Shown: positions 8,065 to 17,295, counted from the stretch's first letter. The stretch: 64,000 nt of DNA from Bacteroidota bacterium (GCA_030692515.1 JAUXZS010000015.1:186001-250000); one strand, 5' to 3'. Program-made: numbers and translations. The notes: generated by a model from the sequence alone, not told the origin.

Positions 8065-8412
8065 TTATATTTCCACTTCTATCATGGGAGCTTTTGTTCC
8101 GGCAGGCCCAAATCTTAAATTGGCAATGGCCCCTTTCATAAACGATGTTTGTTCTAATAAAGGTTTTACTGTTTTAAATAAAGTTTCTGCATTAGGGCCG
8201 TACATAAAAAGGGTGGCATCTGTATCATCCATCGCTACTTCGTGGCCATCATAGTCGCCCGCTTTGTTATCCGAAATTATTTTCATCAGTCGTATTTCCA
8301 GTTCATGTAAAATATCCAGGTTGTTGTGCGGATAATGAAAATAGATAATAACGGCATGTTCATTGCCATATTTACTGGCAGAACCTTCTGAAAGATTTTC
8401 GAACAATTCCAT
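8065..8412 (-). CDS. Conserved-looking hypothetical soluble protein
   Basis: The protein has 115 residues, is acidic, and has no signal peptide or membrane segment. Alternating strands and helices (HAVIIYFHYPHNNLDILHEL, VAMDDTDATLFMYGPNAETLFKTVKPLL, ANLRFGPAGTKAPMIEVEI) suggest a small ferredoxin-like alpha/beta fold. No catalytic motif is recognised. It is transcribed convergently with the small membrane protein gene and divergently from glnN. The coding call rests on composition and structure-like periodicity; the function is unknown. Confidence 0.7.
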   Translation of the reverse strand: MELFENLSEGSASKYGNEHAVIIYFHYPHNNLDILHELEIRLMKIISDNKAGDYDGHEVAMDDTDATLFMYGPNAETLFKTVKPLLEQTSFMKGAIANLRFGPAGTKAPMIEVEI

Positions 8413-8608
8413 TTTTTTTTAGACTTAGAAATAAATGTAAAATTATTTTTTAAAGTTAGCAAGGTTGAGTGCAGGATTGAAAAAACTCGCCGCTTTTTTT
8501 TGGAAGTTGAGAGGTTGTAAACTAACCGTTAAGTGTTCCAAATATTTCAAACTATTTATTCCAATATCGGGCGATTATTGCCAAAATTTCTATAAAGTTG
8601 ATTATACA

Positions 8609-8718
8609 CCCCCTCTTTTTCAACAAAAATTTTCAAAAAAGTTAATATTTTGACTTGACACCCCCTATTTTTTGACTACATTTGTAAAAATTTTGATAAA
8701 AAACCCATTTAACCCCCT
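8609..8718 (+). promoter_or_regulatory. Three CCCCCT motifs at exact 52-bp spacing upstream of glnN
   Basis: CCCCCT occurs at 8609-8614, 8661-8666 and 8713-8718, each 52 bp apart, close to five helical turns. The first two share a longer core, ACACCCCCT followed by a T-rich run. The middle copy lies inside the -33/-7 spacer of the candidate glnN promoter and the third ends 5 nt before the start codon. Runs of five C are rare in such AT-rich DNA, so a regulatory role is possible but unproven. Confidence 0.4.
8655..8684 (+). promoter_or_regulatory. Bacteroidota-type promoter for glnN
   Basis: TTG (8655-8657) and TACATTTG (8677-8684) are separated by 19 bp, matching the phylum consensus of a -33 TTTG element and a -7 TAnnTTTG element. 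The -7 box is 39 bp before the glnN ATG. The rest of the 8413-8723 spacer has no convincing gene. Confidence 0.7.
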
Positions 8719-8723
8719 ATAAA

Positions 8724-10913
8724 ATGACAACCAGACGAATTTTAGCCCTCCAAGACGTTGTAAACCGTGTTCCGGTGGAGAATGACAAACCTAACCAACA
8801 AGTTTCACAATATTATGGCTCTGATGTTTTTGGTATGGATGCCATGCGCGAGTTTCTTTCTGAAGAAGCTTTTGAAAGCATTCAACAATCCATGAATCAA
8901 GGGACAATTGTTGAACGTAAAATGGCAGACCAAGTTGCCGCTTGCATGAAAGCTTGGGCTCAGAGTAAAGGCGTTACCCATTTTACCCATTGGTTTCAAC
9001 CTTTATCTGGTGCCACTGCCGAAAAACATGATGGATTTTTTGAACCCATTGAAGGTGGAAGAGCCATTGAGCGTTTCAGTGGTAATGCTTTAGTACAACA
9101 AGAACCAGATGCATCTTCATTTCCAAACGGTGGAATTCGCAATACTTTTGAAGCTCGTGGTTATACAGCATGGGATCCAACTTCCCCAGCTTTTATTTGG
9201 GGAGAAACTTTATGCATACCAACAATTTTTATTTCTTATACAGGCGAATCATTAGATTTTAAAACTCCTTTATTAAAGTCATTACATGCTCTTGACAAAG
9301 CCGCAACAGATGTTTGCCAATACTTTGATAAAAATGTAACTAAGGTAATTGCAACTTTAGGATGGGAACAAGAATATTTTTTAATTGATTCGGCATTATA
9401 TAATATTCGTTATGATTTACAGCAAACTGGGCGTACATTATTTGGACACGCTCCGGCAAAGGGACAACAGTTAGAAGATCATTACTGGGGTTCTATTCCT
9501 GAAAGAGTTGCGGCCTATATGCGCGATTTTGAATATGAGTCTCATTTATTAGGAATTCCTGTTCGTACACGTCATAACGAAGTAGCACCTGCACAATTTG
9601 AATGCGCTCCCGTTTTTGAAGAAACAAATTTAGCGGTTGACCATAATTTATTATTAATGGATATTATGGAAAAAGTTGCAATTCGTCATAATTTCAGAGT
9701 TTTATTGCACGAAAAACCTTACGCTGGTGTAAATGGAAGCGGTAAACATAATAACTGGAGTTTAGCAACCAACACAGGAAAAAATTTATTATCGCCTGGT
9801 AAAACTCCTAAAACAAATTTACAATTCTTAACCTTTTTTGTAAACACAGTAATGGCAGTTTATGAGCATGCAGATTTATTGCGCGCATCAATTGCCTCAG
9901 CAAACAATGATCATCGTCTTGGAGCCAATGAAGCACCTCCGGCAATTATGAGTGTTTTTCTTGGCCAACAATTATCTAAAGTATTAGATGAATTAGAAAA
10001 AGCAGTGCATAGTGGTAAAATGAGTCCTGAAGAAAAAACCGCTTTAAAAATGAATATTGGTAGAATACCGGATATTTTGTTGGATAATACAGATAGAAAT
10101 AGAACTTCACCTTTTGCTTTTACAGGAAATAAATTTGAGTTTAGAGCAGTTGGTTCTTCAGCTAATTGCGGTGGACCAATGACGGTTTTAAATTCGATAG
10201 TTGCCGAACAGTTAGTATCGTTTAAAAAAGAAGTGGATAGCCTAATGAATAATAAGGTTGAAAAAGATGAGGCTATTTTTCAGATATTAAAAAAATATAT
10301 TATTGCTAGTAAAAAAATTAGATTTGAAGGAAATGGTTACGGAGACGAATGGAAAGTGGAAGCAAAGAAGCGTGGCTTAAGTAATATCTCAACAACACCT
10401 GGTGCTTTAGAGGCAATGATTTCAAAAAAATCCTTAGCAATGTTTGAATCGCAAGGAATTTTAAATCACCGTGAGCAAGAAGCGAGATATGAAATTAGTT
10501 TAGAAACGTATACTAAAAAAATTCAAATCGAGTCTCGTATAATGGTAGATATGGTTAACAACCAAATTATTCCTGCGGCCTATGCATATCAAAAAAACCT
10601 AGTTGATAATGTTCGCGGCATGAAAGATATTTTGACTGACGAAGAATTTAAAAAAGTGGCGAGCACACAATTAGAATTAATAAAAGAAATTTCAGAGCGA
10701 GTAACTTTATTAAAAACTGAAGGTGATTTAATGACAGAGGAGCGAAAAAAAGCAAATACCTTAGACTCAGGTAAAAAACAAGCACATGCATATTGCGAAA
10801 AAGTAAAACCTTATTTTGAATCTATGCGTTATAATGTAGATAAGCTGGAGGGTATAGTAGATGATGCTACTTGGCCCCTGCCAAAATATAGAGAGATGTT
10901 ATATTTGAGATAA
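8724..10913 (+). CDS. glnN: Glutamine synthetase type III
   Basis: This 729-residue enzyme makes glutamine from glutamate, ammonia and ATP. Its length and motifs fit GSIII rather than the 450-residue GSI: an N-terminal block with FTHWFQPLSGATAEKHDGF, the glutamate/metal segment WEQEYFLID, TRHNEVAPAQFECAPVFEE, the ammonium/ATP region HEKPYAGVNGSGKHNNWS, and NNDHRLGANEAPPAI. The long C-terminal helical part (about 590-729) is normal for the family. It stands alone with its own promoter and a strong rho-independent terminator, so it is probably monocistronic and nitrogen-regulated. No PII or amt gene is nearby. Confidence 0.97.
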   Translation: MTTRRILALQDVVNRVPVENDKPNQQVSQYYGSDVFGMDAMREFLSEEAFESIQQSMNQGTIVERKMADQVAACMKAWAQSKGVTHFTHWFQPLSGATAEKHDGFFEPIEGGRAIERFSGNALVQQEPDASSFPNGGIRNTFEARGYTAWDPTSPAFIWGETLCIPTIFISYTGESLDFKTPLLKSLHALDKAATDVCQYFDKNVTKVIATLGWEQEYFLIDSALYNIRYDLQQTGRTLFGHAPAKGQQLEDHYWGSIPERVAAYMRDFEYESHLLGIPVRTRHNEVAPAQFECAPVFEETNLAVDHNLLLMDIMEKVAIRHNFRVLLHEKPYAGVNGSGKHNNWSLATNTGKNLLSPGKTPKTNLQFLTFFVNTVMAVYEHADLLRASIASANNDHRLGANEAPPAIMSVFLGQQLSKVLDELEKAVHSGKMSPEEKTALKMNIGRIPDILLDNTDRNRTSPFAFTGNKFEFRAVGSSANCGGPMTVLNSIVAEQLVSFKKEVDSLMNNKVEKDEAIFQILKKYIIASKKIRFEGNGYGDEWKVEAKKRGLSNISTTPGALEAMISKKSLAMFESQGILNHREQEARYEISLETYTKKIQIESRIMVDMVNNQIIPAAYAYQKNLVDNVRGMKDILTDEEFKKVASTQLELIKEISERVTLLKTEGDLMTEERKKANTLDSGKKQAHAYCEKVKPYFESMRYNVDKLEGIVDDATWPLPKYREMLYLR

Positions 10914-10920
10914 TAAAATT

Positions 10921-10947
10921 AAAAATCCGCTTAAAGGCGGATTTTTT
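10921..10947 (+). terminator. Rho-independent terminator of glnN
   Basis: AATCCGC and GCGGATT arms enclose a short loop and are followed by a T run. It begins 8 nt after the glnN stop codon. Confidence 0.88.
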
Positions 10948-11002
10948 GTTTAATAAAGTTGTATAGGAAGAGGAGGAATGCTCCTTTATCCTATGTATGC
11001 TA

Positions 11003-11410
11003 TCAAAACAAAAAGAAAAAATATACTGCTGCCCAATTAATTGAAATGTTTTTTGCGTAACCTATAATAATTTCATTTTGATTTTGTACTGTACCATCTT
11101 TTTTAATAGACCCTAAAAGTTTATTGCTCGAATCAAAGATTGTTCCATTGCTTTTAACTATGCCAATAATTTTGTGACTTTCATTTTCTATTGTCCCATC
11201 CGTTTTAATATAGCCAATAATTAAGGAATTTTTTCCGGTAACCATACCATCAGCTTTAAACTTCCCAATCTCACTATTTTCTTCATCTAAAACAGTTCCG
11301 TCGGTTTTTATCGTTCCAATAAATGTATTGTCGCTACCTTGCAAGGCTTGAGGATATACTTCAGTAGAAGTAAATAAAATTCCAATTGAAAAAATAAGTT
11401 GTTTAAACAT
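11003..11410 (-). CDS. Secreted five-repeat beta protein (beta-flower type)
   Basis: This 135-residue protein has a signal peptide (about 1-22) and five tandem beta repeats of 16-18 residues of the form IGxIKxDGTVxxxxxx (FIGTIKTDGTVLDEE, IGKFKADGMVTGKN, IGYIKTDGTIENE, IIGIVKSNGTIFDS, LLGSIKKDGTVQNQ). It ends in a hydrophobic tail, WAAVYFFFLF. The pattern resembles small Bacteroidota proteins annotated as 5-fold beta-flower proteins, whose function is unknown to me. The gene is convergent with glnN and downstream of a TPR protein on the same strand. Confidence 0.8.
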   Translation of the reverse strand: MFKQLIFSIGILFTSTEVYPQALQGSDNTFIGTIKTDGTVLDEENSEIGKFKADGMVTGKNSLIIGYIKTDGTIENESHKIIGIVKSNGTIFDSSNKLLGSIKKDGTVQNQNEIIIGYAKNISINWAAVYFFFLF

Positions 11411-11509
11411 AGTTGAATTGATTTACACTTAAATATAACAAATTAGATGCGTTAAAGTAATAATTAAAATCACAAAAAAACTAAAAGTTGTTTCGAGAAT
11501 TTAAGCAAG

Positions 11510-13126
11510 TTATTTTTTCCTTGAAAGTCTATCTAAATTTTTTTGAATATATTTTTCTGATGTAAGCATCGCGCTTTGTATACGTTTAGCATAATGAATG
11601 GAGTCTAAAATTTCTTTTTGTTTATGTTCAATTATTTCTTTTTGTTTTGATATCGCTTTATTTGCTTTTTGCTTTTGTAAGAAACTTTTATAGGCAAAAA
11701 TGGCAAAGGCAATCACTAAAATTAAAATTCCGCAGATAGACCAAATTATAATTTTTTGTTTTTTACTTTCTGCATTAGCAATTGCCTCTTTCTTTTCTTG
11801 TTCAAGTTTTGTGGCAGCTTCTTTTTTTTCAAAATCAAAATTCATTTCTAAACGAACTGACTTTTTTGTATTCTCTTCATTATTGGTACTATCCTTAGAG
11901 GCAATATATAATTTGTAATTTTCGAGAGACAATTTAAAGTCGTGTAATTTTTCATAGGCTTCAGATAGGTGTAAAAGTGCAATCTGTTCTTCTTGTTTAC
12001 TTTCTGTTTCTTTCGCCAAACCCAAGGCTTTTTCAAGGTATTCTTTTCCTTTTGCAGCTTGATTTACTTCCAGATAATGTCTTCCAATCCAATTGTATGT
12101 TTGGGCTTGCCCATGTAAATCTCCTATGTTTTCCCGTACCTTTAGTGCTTGATTATATTTTAAAATGGCCGCATCGTGATTATTTTGACTAGTATAAATT
12201 CCACCCATATTATTTAAACAAGTAGCCATTCCATCTAAGTCGCCTGCATTTTCCATTATTTCGTAGGCTTTTGTTAAATATTCTAATGCTTTATCATATT
12301 CTTTTTTATGAGCGTAAATACTTCCCATGTTATTATAACAAATAGACATGCCTTGTTTAGCACCAATATTTGCCGCGTATTTTAAAGCTAAAACATTGTG
12401 TTCAATAGCGCTGTTTAAGTTACCTTGATTATAATAAACCGCGGCTAATCCAATGTGAGCCATTGCCATTCCTTTTTCATCGTTATCTAACTCTGATAAT
12501 TTTAAAGCTTTAAAATAATAATTTAAGGCTTCAGGAAAATTACCTAAGTAATCATAGGTATTTGCAATACTGTTATAAGACGCACGTATAAGTTTATTTT
12601 CTCCAACTTCTTCTCTAAGTTTTAGTACAATAAAATATTTTTTTAATGCCTCGTTAAAATTACCTTTTGCATATTCTATTCCAGCAAGATTGTATAATGA
12701 ACTAGAGATGGTTTTCTTGCACTTTTTTATTAGTTCTAAATCACCTTTTTTTATTGCATCGTCTAGCATTTGTTCTTTTAATTTTAATGCAAACTGATGG
12801 TTTTTAAATGCATCGTTATAATTTCCAGTGTCGGCATAGCATTTCCCTAATAAGTTGTAAGACTCAGTAATCCCTTCTTGATAATTTATTTGTTGAGAGA
12901 GTTTTAAAGCGGCTTTAGCTAACACGAATGAACTATCATTTCCGGTTCTTGTATGTCTTAGTCCGGTTTTCAATAATAAGTTTACTTCCGATGAATCACT
13001 TTTCTGATTTATTGCTTGTGAAAAACAAAAAGCAGTGGTTAAACATAAAAAAACTAAAAGGTAAAATTTTGATATATAACCTGACATCATACTATAACAA
13101 ATATGGATTTTAGTTTTTAGCCGCAC
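11510..13126 (-). CDS. TPR-repeat membrane protein, SpoIIE-type sensor lacking the phosphatase domain
   Basis: The 538-residue protein has an N-terminal signal/anchor (about 15-37), roughly eight TPR units (about 50-410), a coiled-coil segment rich in K/E (about 425-462), one membrane helix (about 464-484, IIWSICGILILVIAFAIFAY) and a cytoplasmic coiled coil ending in SIHYAKRIQSAMLTSEKYIQ. In related Bacteroidota proteins that YAxRIQxAML linker leads into a SpoIIE/PP2C phosphatase domain. Here the protein stops 16 residues later (LDRLSRKK), and the 99 nt downstream do not encode such a domain. The start could alternatively be the Met at residue 13. It may act as a phosphatase-less adaptor or be a truncated gene. 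Confidence 0.85.
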   Translation of the reverse strand: MRLKTKIHICYSMMSGYISKFYLLVFLCLTTAFCFSQAINQKSDSSEVNLLLKTGLRHTRTGNDSSFVLAKAALKLSQQINYQEGITESYNLLGKCYADTGNYNDAFKNHQFALKLKEQMLDDAIKKGDLELIKKCKKTISSSLYNLAGIEYAKGNFNEALKKYFIVLKLREEVGENKLIRASYNSIANTYDYLGNFPEALNYYFKALKLSELDNDEKGMAMAHIGLAAVYYNQGNLNSAIEHNVLALKYAANIGAKQGMSICYNNMGSIYAHKKEYDKALEYLTKAYEIMENAGDLDGMATCLNNMGGIYTSQNNHDAAILKYNQALKVRENIGDLHGQAQTYNWIGRHYLEVNQAAKGKEYLEKALGLAKETESKQEEQIALLHLSEAYEKLHDFKLSLENYKLYIASKDSTNNEENTKKSVRLEMNFDFEKKEAATKLEQEKKEAIANAESKKQKIIIWSICGILILVIAFAIFAYKSFLQKQKANKAISKQKEIIEHKQKEILDSIHYAKRIQSAMLTSEKYIQKNLDRLSRKK

Positions 13127-13216
13127 GTTTTTAGTTTATGGCAAATTAAAATTTAAATATTCAAAATAGTTTAAGCCAAATAAAATACAAAACTCAACAT
13201 GTTTGCGTTTCTAATT

Positions 13217-13933
13217 TTATTTGTATTGTTGACTATGATAAATTGGTAAATCATTCACGAAATTTTTAATAATATAAGAATCCATCGAGCGGTTAATATT
13301 CCGTTTAACATAATTTGAATATCCCTTCACGTTTTTCCATTTTTCTATTTTCATTTTCTCGTCTTTCTCCAATCTTAAGGATAATAATTGATAGCCTAAG
13401 CCTGCTTCAAGTTCACGTTTTTCATCGTCGTAATTAATTTTATTTTTCGCTTTAGCTGTTAGTTGCTTAAAATACCAAGCAATGAAATCAAAAAAGCCCC
13501 CTGTTCTAAAATCTTCTATTCTACTTAATTGAGTTCCAATTAAACCTAATTGAGAATTTAGAGATAAATTTTTTAATAGAACGCTATCAATTGCAGTTCC
13601 ACTATAATTACTATAGTAGATTTTGTAAGTTCTTTGTTTTGGGGCTTTAAAAATTGAAGGAAAACTTGGTTTTATTGTTGCTATTTTTTGGGATTTTCTA
13701 AATTTAATTTTAATACTTTCAAATTCCATTTTTGGAAAAAATCGCATAACGTAAGAGAATTTATTTTTAAGATTCAACGAGGAGTCGCTATTGATAATTA
13801 TAATTTTATTGGCAGTATCTTTAAAGTGCGGTAAAATGGAATCGTTTACAGTTTTGTAATAAATATTTTGGGCAAAACTATTTTTTAGTAAAAAAAAAGT
13901 AATAAGAAAGAGGATAGAGAAGTATTTGTTCAT
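13217..13933 (-). CDS. Secreted hypothetical protein
   Basis: This 238-residue protein has a clear signal peptide (MNKYFSILFLITFFLLKNSFAQ) and a very lysine-rich body. Strand-like segments about 45-120 are followed by a helical part about 145-238 (DFIAWYFKQLTAKAKNKINYDDEKREL). No domain is recognised. It is divergent from the DMT transporter gene with 68 nt between starts, and could be periplasmic or outer-membrane associated. Confidence 0.7.
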   Translation of the reverse strand: MNKYFSILFLITFFLLKNSFAQNIYYKTVNDSILPHFKDTANKIIIINSDSSLNLKNKFSYVMRFFPKMEFESIKIKFRKSQKIATIKPSFPSIFKAPKQRTYKIYYSNYSGTAIDSVLLKNLSLNSQLGLIGTQLSRIEDFRTGGFFDFIAWYFKQLTAKAKNKINYDDEKRELEAGLGYQLLSLRLEKDEKMKIEKWKNVKGYSNYVKRNINRSMDSYIIKNFVNDLPIYHSQQYK

Positions 13934-14001
13934 ACATCAAAAATATAAAAATAAATTTTACTATTTGGCACAATAGGCATAAATTTACCTACACCTCATA
14001 A

Positions 14002-14880
14002 ATGATATATATAATTCTTACAATAGTTGTTTCTGTTTTGCTCTTATTGGTATTTAAGGCGTTTCAAAAACAGGAAGTTAATTCTATTGTAGCAATAGTT
14101 ATTAATTACGTGGTAGCGGGCATTACAGGTGTAATTTTTTTAGGTTCTAATATAAATGTCGACTTTCTTTTTAATTCTAATTGGATACTCATTTCTATAC
14201 CGTTGGGCTTTCTTTTTATTAGTATTTTTTATCTAATTTCTCAAACTGCCCAAAAAATAAGTATTTCAACTGCCTCAGTGGCTAATAAAATGAGTGTAAT
14301 TATGCCGGTGCTTTTTTCAGTTATTTTTTTAGGGCAGCAATTATCCATTTTGAAAATAATTGGGGTTGTTTTAGCAATGTTTGCCGTTTATCTTTCAACC
14401 CGCTCTTATAATAAAGAAAAGGGCGAACAAAATTTATTCTGGTTACCAATATTAGTTTTTATAGGAAGCGGATTAATTGATATCACAATAAATGCTTGTA
14501 ATGCATTATATATTAAATCTACAGATGAAAGTGCGGTGTTTAGTATTTGTACCTTTCTATCTGCGTTTATTATCGGAACTTTTGTTTTAATGTATTTAAT
14601 AATTTTTAAAAAATCCATTTTAATTAAAGATGTATTTAATTCAAAAAATATTTTGGGAGGTGTGTTATTGGGTGTTCCAAATTACTTTAGTATTTATTTT
14701 ATTTTCAAATCTCTTGAAACTAATGTATTACAGAGTGCACAATTGTTTCCTGTGCTAAACCTTGCAAATGTTGCTTTATCGGCTTTTTTGGGTTGGTTAG
14801 TATATAAAGAAAAATTGGCGCCGGTAAATTTAATGGGGATTGTATTAGCTATTATATCTATTGTATTAATTTCGTTTTAA
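14002..14880 (+). CDS. DMT-superfamily (EamA-like) transporter
   Basis: The 292-residue inner-membrane protein has about ten hydrophobic segments in two halves of five, the EamA duplication. Examples are MIYIILTIVVSVLLLLVF, IISIVLISF at the C-terminus, and SVANKMSVIMPVLFSVIFL. The first half ends with a Tyr/Lys-rich cytosolic loop (STRSYNKEKGEQN). The substrate is not predictable; relatives export amino acids or metabolites. Its stop is immediately followed by the start of yigZ, so the two are cotranscribed. Confidence 0.88.
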   Translation: MIYIILTIVVSVLLLLVFKAFQKQEVNSIVAIVINYVVAGITGVIFLGSNINVDFLFNSNWILISIPLGFLFISIFYLISQTAQKISISTASVANKMSVIMPVLFSVIFLGQQLSILKIIGVVLAMFAVYLSTRSYNKEKGEQNLFWLPILVFIGSGLIDITINACNALYIKSTDESAVFSICTFLSAFIIGTFVLMYLIIFKKSILIKDVFNSKNILGGVLLGVPNYFSIYFIFKSLETNVLQSAQLFPVLNLANVALSAFLGWLVYKEKLAPVNLMGIVLAIISIVLISF

Positions 14881-15495
14881 ATGCTTTTTTCTGATTCTTA
14901 TTTTACCGTTAAAACAAAACACGAAGCGCTATTTAAAGAACGTGGCTCGAAGTTTTTAGCATTTATTTTTCCTGTTAAAAACGAAGAGGAAATTAAAAAT
15001 AATTTACAGATTTTAAAAAAAGAACATCCTAATGCAAATCACCATTGTTATGCTTGGCGACTAGGTGCAGACAAATTAGCTTTTAGAGCTAACGACGATG
15101 GCGAGCCAAGTAACACTGCCGGAAAACCAATATTAGGTCAAATTCAAGCCAATGATTTAACAAATGTATTAGTTGTAGTGGTGCGTTATTTTGGCGGAAC
15201 ACTTTTGGGTGTTGGTGGATTAATTAGTGCGTATAAAACTTCGGCGGCACTTGTAATTAGTGGCACTGAAATTTTCGAGAACTTTATTTTATTTGAATAT
15301 AAAGTTGATTTTGATGAAGGAAGTATAAATTTGGTTATGCGAATTTTGAAAGAAAATGAGGCAAAAATAATCGCGCATACTTATGAAAACTATAATTCAA
15401 TTATTTTTCAAATAAAAAAACAAAATTCAATTAAACTTGAAAAAGATTTTACTGAACTTTACACTTCCAAATTAACTAGTCTTAGAACATTATAG
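14881..15495 (+). CDS. yigZ: YigZ/IMPACT family protein
   Basis: This 204-residue protein has the UPF0029/IMPACT signature: HHCYAWRLG, then RANDDGEPSNTAGKPILGQI, and VVVVRYFGGTLLGVGGLISAYK. The C-terminal 60 residues match the second YigZ domain. Biochemical function is poorly known in bacteria; eukaryotic IMPACT modulates GCN2. The ATG abuts the preceding stop with no gap, and the next gene follows after 3 nt, so it lies in a three-gene operon. Confidence 0.92.
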   Translation: MLFSDSYFTVKTKHEALFKERGSKFLAFIFPVKNEEEIKNNLQILKKEHPNANHHCYAWRLGADKLAFRANDDGEPSNTAGKPILGQIQANDLTNVLVVVVRYFGGTLLGVGGLISAYKTSAALVISGTEIFENFILFEYKVDFDEGSINLVMRILKENEAKIIAHTYENYNSIIFQIKKQNSIKLEKDFTELYTSKLTSLRTL

Positions 15496-15498
15496 AAT

Positions 15499-16446
15499 AT
15501 GAAAAAAGAAAACTCTGAATACGATTTGTTAAAACAAATGTGTTTCATGCATGCCCCTAGCGGTAGCGAAGTAGGTATGAAAATTTTTATACTAAACTAT
15601 ATAAAAGAAAATTCTAAAAATTGGAAACACAAACCAAAAGTTATTTTTGGCGATGGATTTCATGATAATGTTATTTTGATTTTTGGGAAACCACGCACAG
15701 CCGTTTTTGCACACATGGATAGTATTGGTTTTACTGTGCGTTATGGCGAGCAATTAGTGAAAATTGGCGGTCCGGTTACAAAAAGCGGATTTAAACTAAT
15801 TGGCTCTGATAGTAAAGGTTTGCAAGAAGTAGAATTAAAAGTTACTGATAATAAGAAAACCGGTGCTAGAAGTTTATCTTATAAAGGCAAAAGAAATTTT
15901 GAGACAGGAACAGAACTTACATTTAAACCAAATTGGCGAGAAGATAAAAATCATATTCAGTGTTGTTATATGGATAACCGCCTAGGTGTTTACAATGCAT
16001 TAAAAATTGCCGCAACATTAAAAGATGGCGCTATTGTTTTTAGTACTTATGAGGAACATGGTGGGGGAAGTGTAAGTTATCTTCAAAAATATTTACAAGA
16101 TAAATACAAAATATCTCAAGCGTTAATCTCTGACATTTCTTGGATATCCGATGGTGTCAGTTATGCAAAAGGACCAGTGATAAGCATGCGCGATAGCTTA
16201 ATACCTCGAAGAAGTTATGTTAACAAAATAATTTCAATCGCAAAAAAAAATAAATGCGCTTTTCAATTAGAGGTTGAAGGTAGCGGAGGTAGTGATGCTA
16301 AAGAACTGCAGATGGCTGAATATCCATGGGATTGGTGTTTTGTTGGGGCTGCCGAAGAAAATGTTCATACCCCTGATGAAAAAGTTCATAAAAAAGATGT
16401 GGAAGGAATGATAAAACTGTATGAAGTTTTAATGAAAGAACTTTAA
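15499..16446 (+). CDS. M42/M20-like metallo-aminopeptidase
   Basis: The 315-residue protein carries the binuclear zinc ligand pattern of M42 aminopeptidases: AVFAHMDSIGF (His-x-Asp), YMDNRLGVYNAL (bridging Asp), STYEEHGG (catalytic Glu and a ligand Glu), LISDISW (Asp ligand) and EENVHTPDE (His ligand). Start residues 1-20 (LLKQMCFMHAPSGSE) match the usual N-terminus. The predicted role is cytoplasmic peptide trimming. It is the last gene of the DMT transporter-yigZ operon and converges on the DUF1571 gene with 3 nt between stop codons. Confidence 0.87.
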   Translation: MKKENSEYDLLKQMCFMHAPSGSEVGMKIFILNYIKENSKNWKHKPKVIFGDGFHDNVILIFGKPRTAVFAHMDSIGFTVRYGEQLVKIGGPVTKSGFKLIGSDSKGLQEVELKVTDNKKTGARSLSYKGKRNFETGTELTFKPNWREDKNHIQCCYMDNRLGVYNALKIAATLKDGAIVFSTYEEHGGGSVSYLQKYLQDKYKISQALISDISWISDGVSYAKGPVISMRDSLIPRRSYVNKIISIAKKNKCAFQLEVEGSGGSDAKELQMAEYPWDWCFVGAAEENVHTPDEKVHKKDVEGMIKLYEVLMKEL

Positions 16447-16449
16447 AAA

Positions 16450-17295
16450 TTAAAAGCCGTAATTTTTATTGTCACGATTAAACTCATCCTCTAAAAACGG
16501 TTTGTTTATTTGTACATTTGAAAAATCGTAGCTTTCAAATAACCCTTTGTCATCATATAAGCTCAAAGAAATCGGCACCATTAGGTGGTCATCAATAAAT
16601 AAGTTAGCTTTTTTGCAATAAAGAGTTGGAACTTTTAAAGTTGTGCCTTTTTTTAAATAGCCAAAATCATTTAATAAATCGTTTTTGTGTCGTAATAAAT
16701 AATCATTTACATTAAGTTTATAGGCTATGCTGGTTGCAGTTTCTTTTTCGCAAACTACATAGTCTATATAGGCGTAATTTTTATTTTCATACTGTAAAAA
16801 ATAACAAGAGTATCCGTTTTTATTAGCTTTTCCTAAATACGTAAAATTATTTAAGCCATTTTTGTCTTTACTAATTGTTAAGGCAATTGAATTACCAATA
16901 AAAGTGTATCCCAACTCATTAATAGAATAATGTTGGTTTTTACGCATAATATTGCCAGTGGGGTCAAGGCTTATTGTAAAATATGGAAAGACATGAGGTT
17001 TAACCAAAGCTTTGCGCCCATATAATTCTGTGTTAAATAAAACCTCCAATTTTTTATCAGGATTACGGAAATATAATTTTCTTGGACGGGTTTGTACTTT
17101 ATATTCAGAGTTTGCAGAGGAAAAATTTTCTTCTAAACGTTCAACGGAAGAAACTTTTACCCGGAGTGTTTTTATGTTTTGTATCGAATCATACATCTGA
17201 TGCAAAATCATCGCCGGTTTAATATCAATTGGGGTTCTAAAAGAAAAACCAATTAGAAGCGCTGAAAATAGGGATATGATAAGTTTAATATTCAC
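16450..17295 (-). CDS. DUF1571-like secreted protein
   Basis: This 281-residue protein has an N-terminal signal peptide (LIISLFSALLIGFSF). The middle (LHQMYDSIQNIKTLRVKVSSVER, RKLYFRNPDKKLEVLF) resembles DUF1571 proteins, which look like the lipoprotein-carrier LolA fold. A LysM-like stretch near 190-220 (SIAYKLNVNDYLLRHKNDLL, LKKGTTLKVPTL) precedes the C-terminal FIDDHLMVPISLSLYD. A periplasmic or outer-membrane role tied to peptidoglycan is possible. The family call is tentative. Confidence 0.72.
   Translation of the reverse strand: MNIKLIISLFSALLIGFSFRTPIDIKPAMILHQMYDSIQNIKTLRVKVSSVERLEENFSSANSEYKVQTRPRKLYFRNPDKKLEVLFNTELYGRKALVKPHVFPYFTISLDPTGNIMRKNQHYSINELGYTFIGNSIALTISKDKNGLNNFTYLGKANKNGYSCYFLQYENKNYAYIDYVVCEKETATSIAYKLNVNDYLLRHKNDLLNDFGYLKKGTTLKVPTLYCKKANLFIDDHLMVPISLSLYDDKGLFESYDFSNVQINKPFLEDEFNRDNKNYGF

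Noticed and set aside
8465-8653. 62-codon frame upstream of glnN
   Set aside because: It overlaps the candidate glnN promoter region and CCCCCT repeats, has no domain and odd composition.
11700-12192. Frames antisense to or overlapping the TPR gene
   Set aside because: They arise from the low-complexity Lys/Glu coding and TPR repeats of the real gene in other frames.
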